From the NCBI RefSeq assembly GCF_025602895.1, contig NW_026516288.1, positions 1 through 64,000 on the forward strand: DNA of 64,000 nucleotides, written 5' to 3'. The DNA is from Polychytrium aggregatum (taxonomy: Eukaryota; Chytridiomycota; Chytridiomycetes; Polychytriales). Below are positions 62,426 through 64,000 of the stretch, piece by piece. Under the pieces are notes generated by a model, which saw only the letters and a list, made by a program, of their open reading frames with translations, was not told the DNA's origin and did not search any database. The first letter of the stretch is position 1. Each line of letters begins with the position of its first letter. A program made the translations under genes and the position numbers.

Positions 62426-64000
62426 ATGAAGAACCCGTCTGACACCAGCGCTGATGCCGACCCACAGTGGGACGCGGGCCAGGTCGACCCAGACGACTCC
62501 GAGCATGGGTTTCTACTTGCCCTTGACATGAACGGCAGCTCCTCAACCAGTCCGGGCCAAAAGCCTTATCGGCGACACAGGACTAAACCTACTCCGGCCG
62601 AACCAGGCTCCTCAAAGTCCTCCAGCGCGTGGTTTTCGTGGAGCAAGCTGGCATTCGCTGCGGCTTTGGTCGCCGTTGCGTCGCTCGTGATCATCACGGC
62701 CGTCTCGATGGGCGGCTCATCTCAATCCGAGCGCACCACTGCTCTGCCCGAGAGCCTCGACTTTCTCCAAGCCAACTCCAGCCAAGGCCTGCGCCTGTCG
62801 TCCTCCGTCATTCCCCGCCACTATGACCTCGAAGTGACTCCGGACTTGGAGACCCTTGGCTTTCACGGAACGGTCGACATCGCGCTGCTCATTACCGAGC
62901 CGACCTATCACATTCGCTTCCATGCCCTCGATCTCAACCTCTCGAACATCTATCTGGCCCAAGGCTCGACCAGGCTCTTGCCCACGCGGGTCGTTGAGGA
63001 TCCACCCACGCAGACGTTCGTGCTGCTCTTTGGGACCATTGTTGGCGTGGGAGACTACCGCCTTTCCATCGACTTTGACGGCGTCATGGGCGATGGCGAG
63101 CCTGCTGGCTTTTATCGCAGCAGCTACATGGACGGCTCTGGCCAGAAACACTACCTCGCCATCACTCACTTTGAGCCCGTGTTTGCCCGAATGGCGTTCC
63201 CGTGCTTCGACGAGCCGGCGCTGAAGGCCAGCTTCAAGATCACAGTGTGCTCCGCCCTGACCGCGCTGTCAAACATGCCGCTCAACAAAACAGAGCCGGT
63301 GGGCGCCTCTGGCATGAGCCGATATGTTTTTCAGAAAACCCCGCCTCAATCCACCTATCTGGCCGCTTGGGGCGTCAGCGACTATTCCCGCGTAGAAGCA
63401 CGGACCTCCAGCGGAATACCAGTCGGCGTCTATGCTCCATCCGAGTCCATAAACCTGACCAGGTATGCGCCGCTCGTCGCATGGTAGATGCCGATCTGAC
63501 CAGGTGTCAAATCCAACAACTCGCACGATTGTCTGGAATGCTTGCGCTGAGTAGTCGCTTGAACATCCGCTTCAAAGGGATCCGTCCCTTACACCAATTA
63601 TCTGCATCTGTCGGCCGTCGTTGCATTTGACATGTCTTCCGCACGCAGCTTTGCCTTGGATGTGGCAACACGGTCGATGGAATTTTTCCAAAAGCTCTAC
63701 AACTACACGCTTCCGGTTCCAAAGATGGACCATTTCCCCGTTCCGGATTTCACCTGTGAGTTTCGCGATCGTTGGCAAGCAGTCCATGGCGATCGATGCT
63801 CACTGCCGCGGCTGGCACAGTCCTGTTTGATATCGGACTGACTGGCCGGCTGGCTCGGTTCTTGGACAACAGCGGAGGGTATGGAGAACTGGGGCTTGAT
63901 AACGTATGAAGACAGCCTGCTACTCATCAACCGCAGCTCGGCTCCCGCCCAAGATCTCCAGGCATCGGCGATGCTGATCGCTCATGAGATTGCTCATCAG
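62426..64000 (+). CDS. M1-family zinc aminopeptidase (aminopeptidase N type), 5' part
   Basis: Exons 62426-63462, 63649-63755 and 63873 to the window end; the gene continues to the right. The protein is type II: a ~70-residue cytosolic tail with a basic KPYRRHRTK patch, then one signal-anchor helix (LAFAAALVAVASLVIITAV). A Ser/Thr-rich linker leads to the M1 N-terminal beta domain (VIPRHYDLEVTPDLETLGFHGTVDI). MAFPCFDEPALKA and EGMENWG (the GAMEN exopeptidase motif, with Glu for Gly at position 1 and Gly for Ala at 2) precede the zinc site HEIAH at the very edge. It trims N-terminal residues from peptides, probably facing the cell exterior or a vacuole. Completeness and the third zinc ligand cannot be judged. 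Confidence 0.92.

Noticed and set aside
1-64000. CRISPR arrays, operons or phage-like systems
   Set aside because: No spaced repeat array of that type was seen. Introns, Pol III tRNA genes and LTR elements show this is eukaryotic nuclear DNA.

Overview
The window reads as nuclear DNA of an early-diverging, probably zoosporic (chytrid-like) fungus. Its genes carry several short GT-AG introns. The proteins mix fungal families (a Crz1-like zinc-finger pair, a membrane SH3 protein) with families patchy or missing in Dikarya (coilin, an EBP-type sterol isomerase). The retrotransposons are chromodomain Ty3/gypsy elements. The lineage is inference from gene content; no rRNA gene is present.

Bases 1-20034 are a nest of LTR retrotransposons that can be taken apart using target-site duplications (TSDs). 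Element D (minus strand) interrupts an unrecognised minus-strand ORF, E. Element B (minus) sits inside D's gag. Element C (plus, 6873-18270, TSD TGCAG) sits inside B's gag. Element A is present twice, as two 5467-bp copies in opposite orientation: A1 (434-5900, TSD AAGGG) inside B's protease and A2 (12037-17503, TSD CTACA) inside C's pol. A looks intact and recent. C carries several frameshifts and its LTRs have diverged. A has a textbook -1 frameshift signal between gag and pol. C and D carry the self-priming primer-binding arrangement known from Tf1/sushi elements.

The nest ends about 65-100 bp from a cluster of three tRNA genes (Ala-AGC, Lys-CTT, Asn-GTT; 20805-21036) with almost no spacers. 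A fourth tRNA gene (Leu-CAG) is at 34391-34472.

Bases 22.4-39.4 kb hold intron-bearing genes: an unknown small membrane protein, a retinol-dehydrogenase-like SDR, a TPR/J-domain cochaperone, a membrane-anchored coiled-coil protein, a secreted/transmembrane SH3 protein, and coilin. Between them are stretches of 1-3.5 kb with no supportable gene.

Bases 39.7-46.5 kb hold two paralogous C2H2 zinc-finger transcription factors in the same orientation, each split by an intron at the same codon. They are separated by GC-rich, low-complexity DNA. A divergent promoter with three CCAAT boxes separates the second factor from the sterol isomerase EBP.

Bases 49-64 kb are gene-dense: aminopeptidase P, a FUN14 protein with an EF-hand, a membrane-anchored aldehyde dehydrogenase, ribosomal protein eS26, an LRR transmembrane protein, an atypical ARF-like GTPase, and the 5' part of an M1 aminopeptidase that runs off the right edge. 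These are housekeeping genes with no evident operon-like or pathway logic. Exon boundaries were derived by eye from splice signals, reading phase and family conservation, and have not been checked against transcripts.
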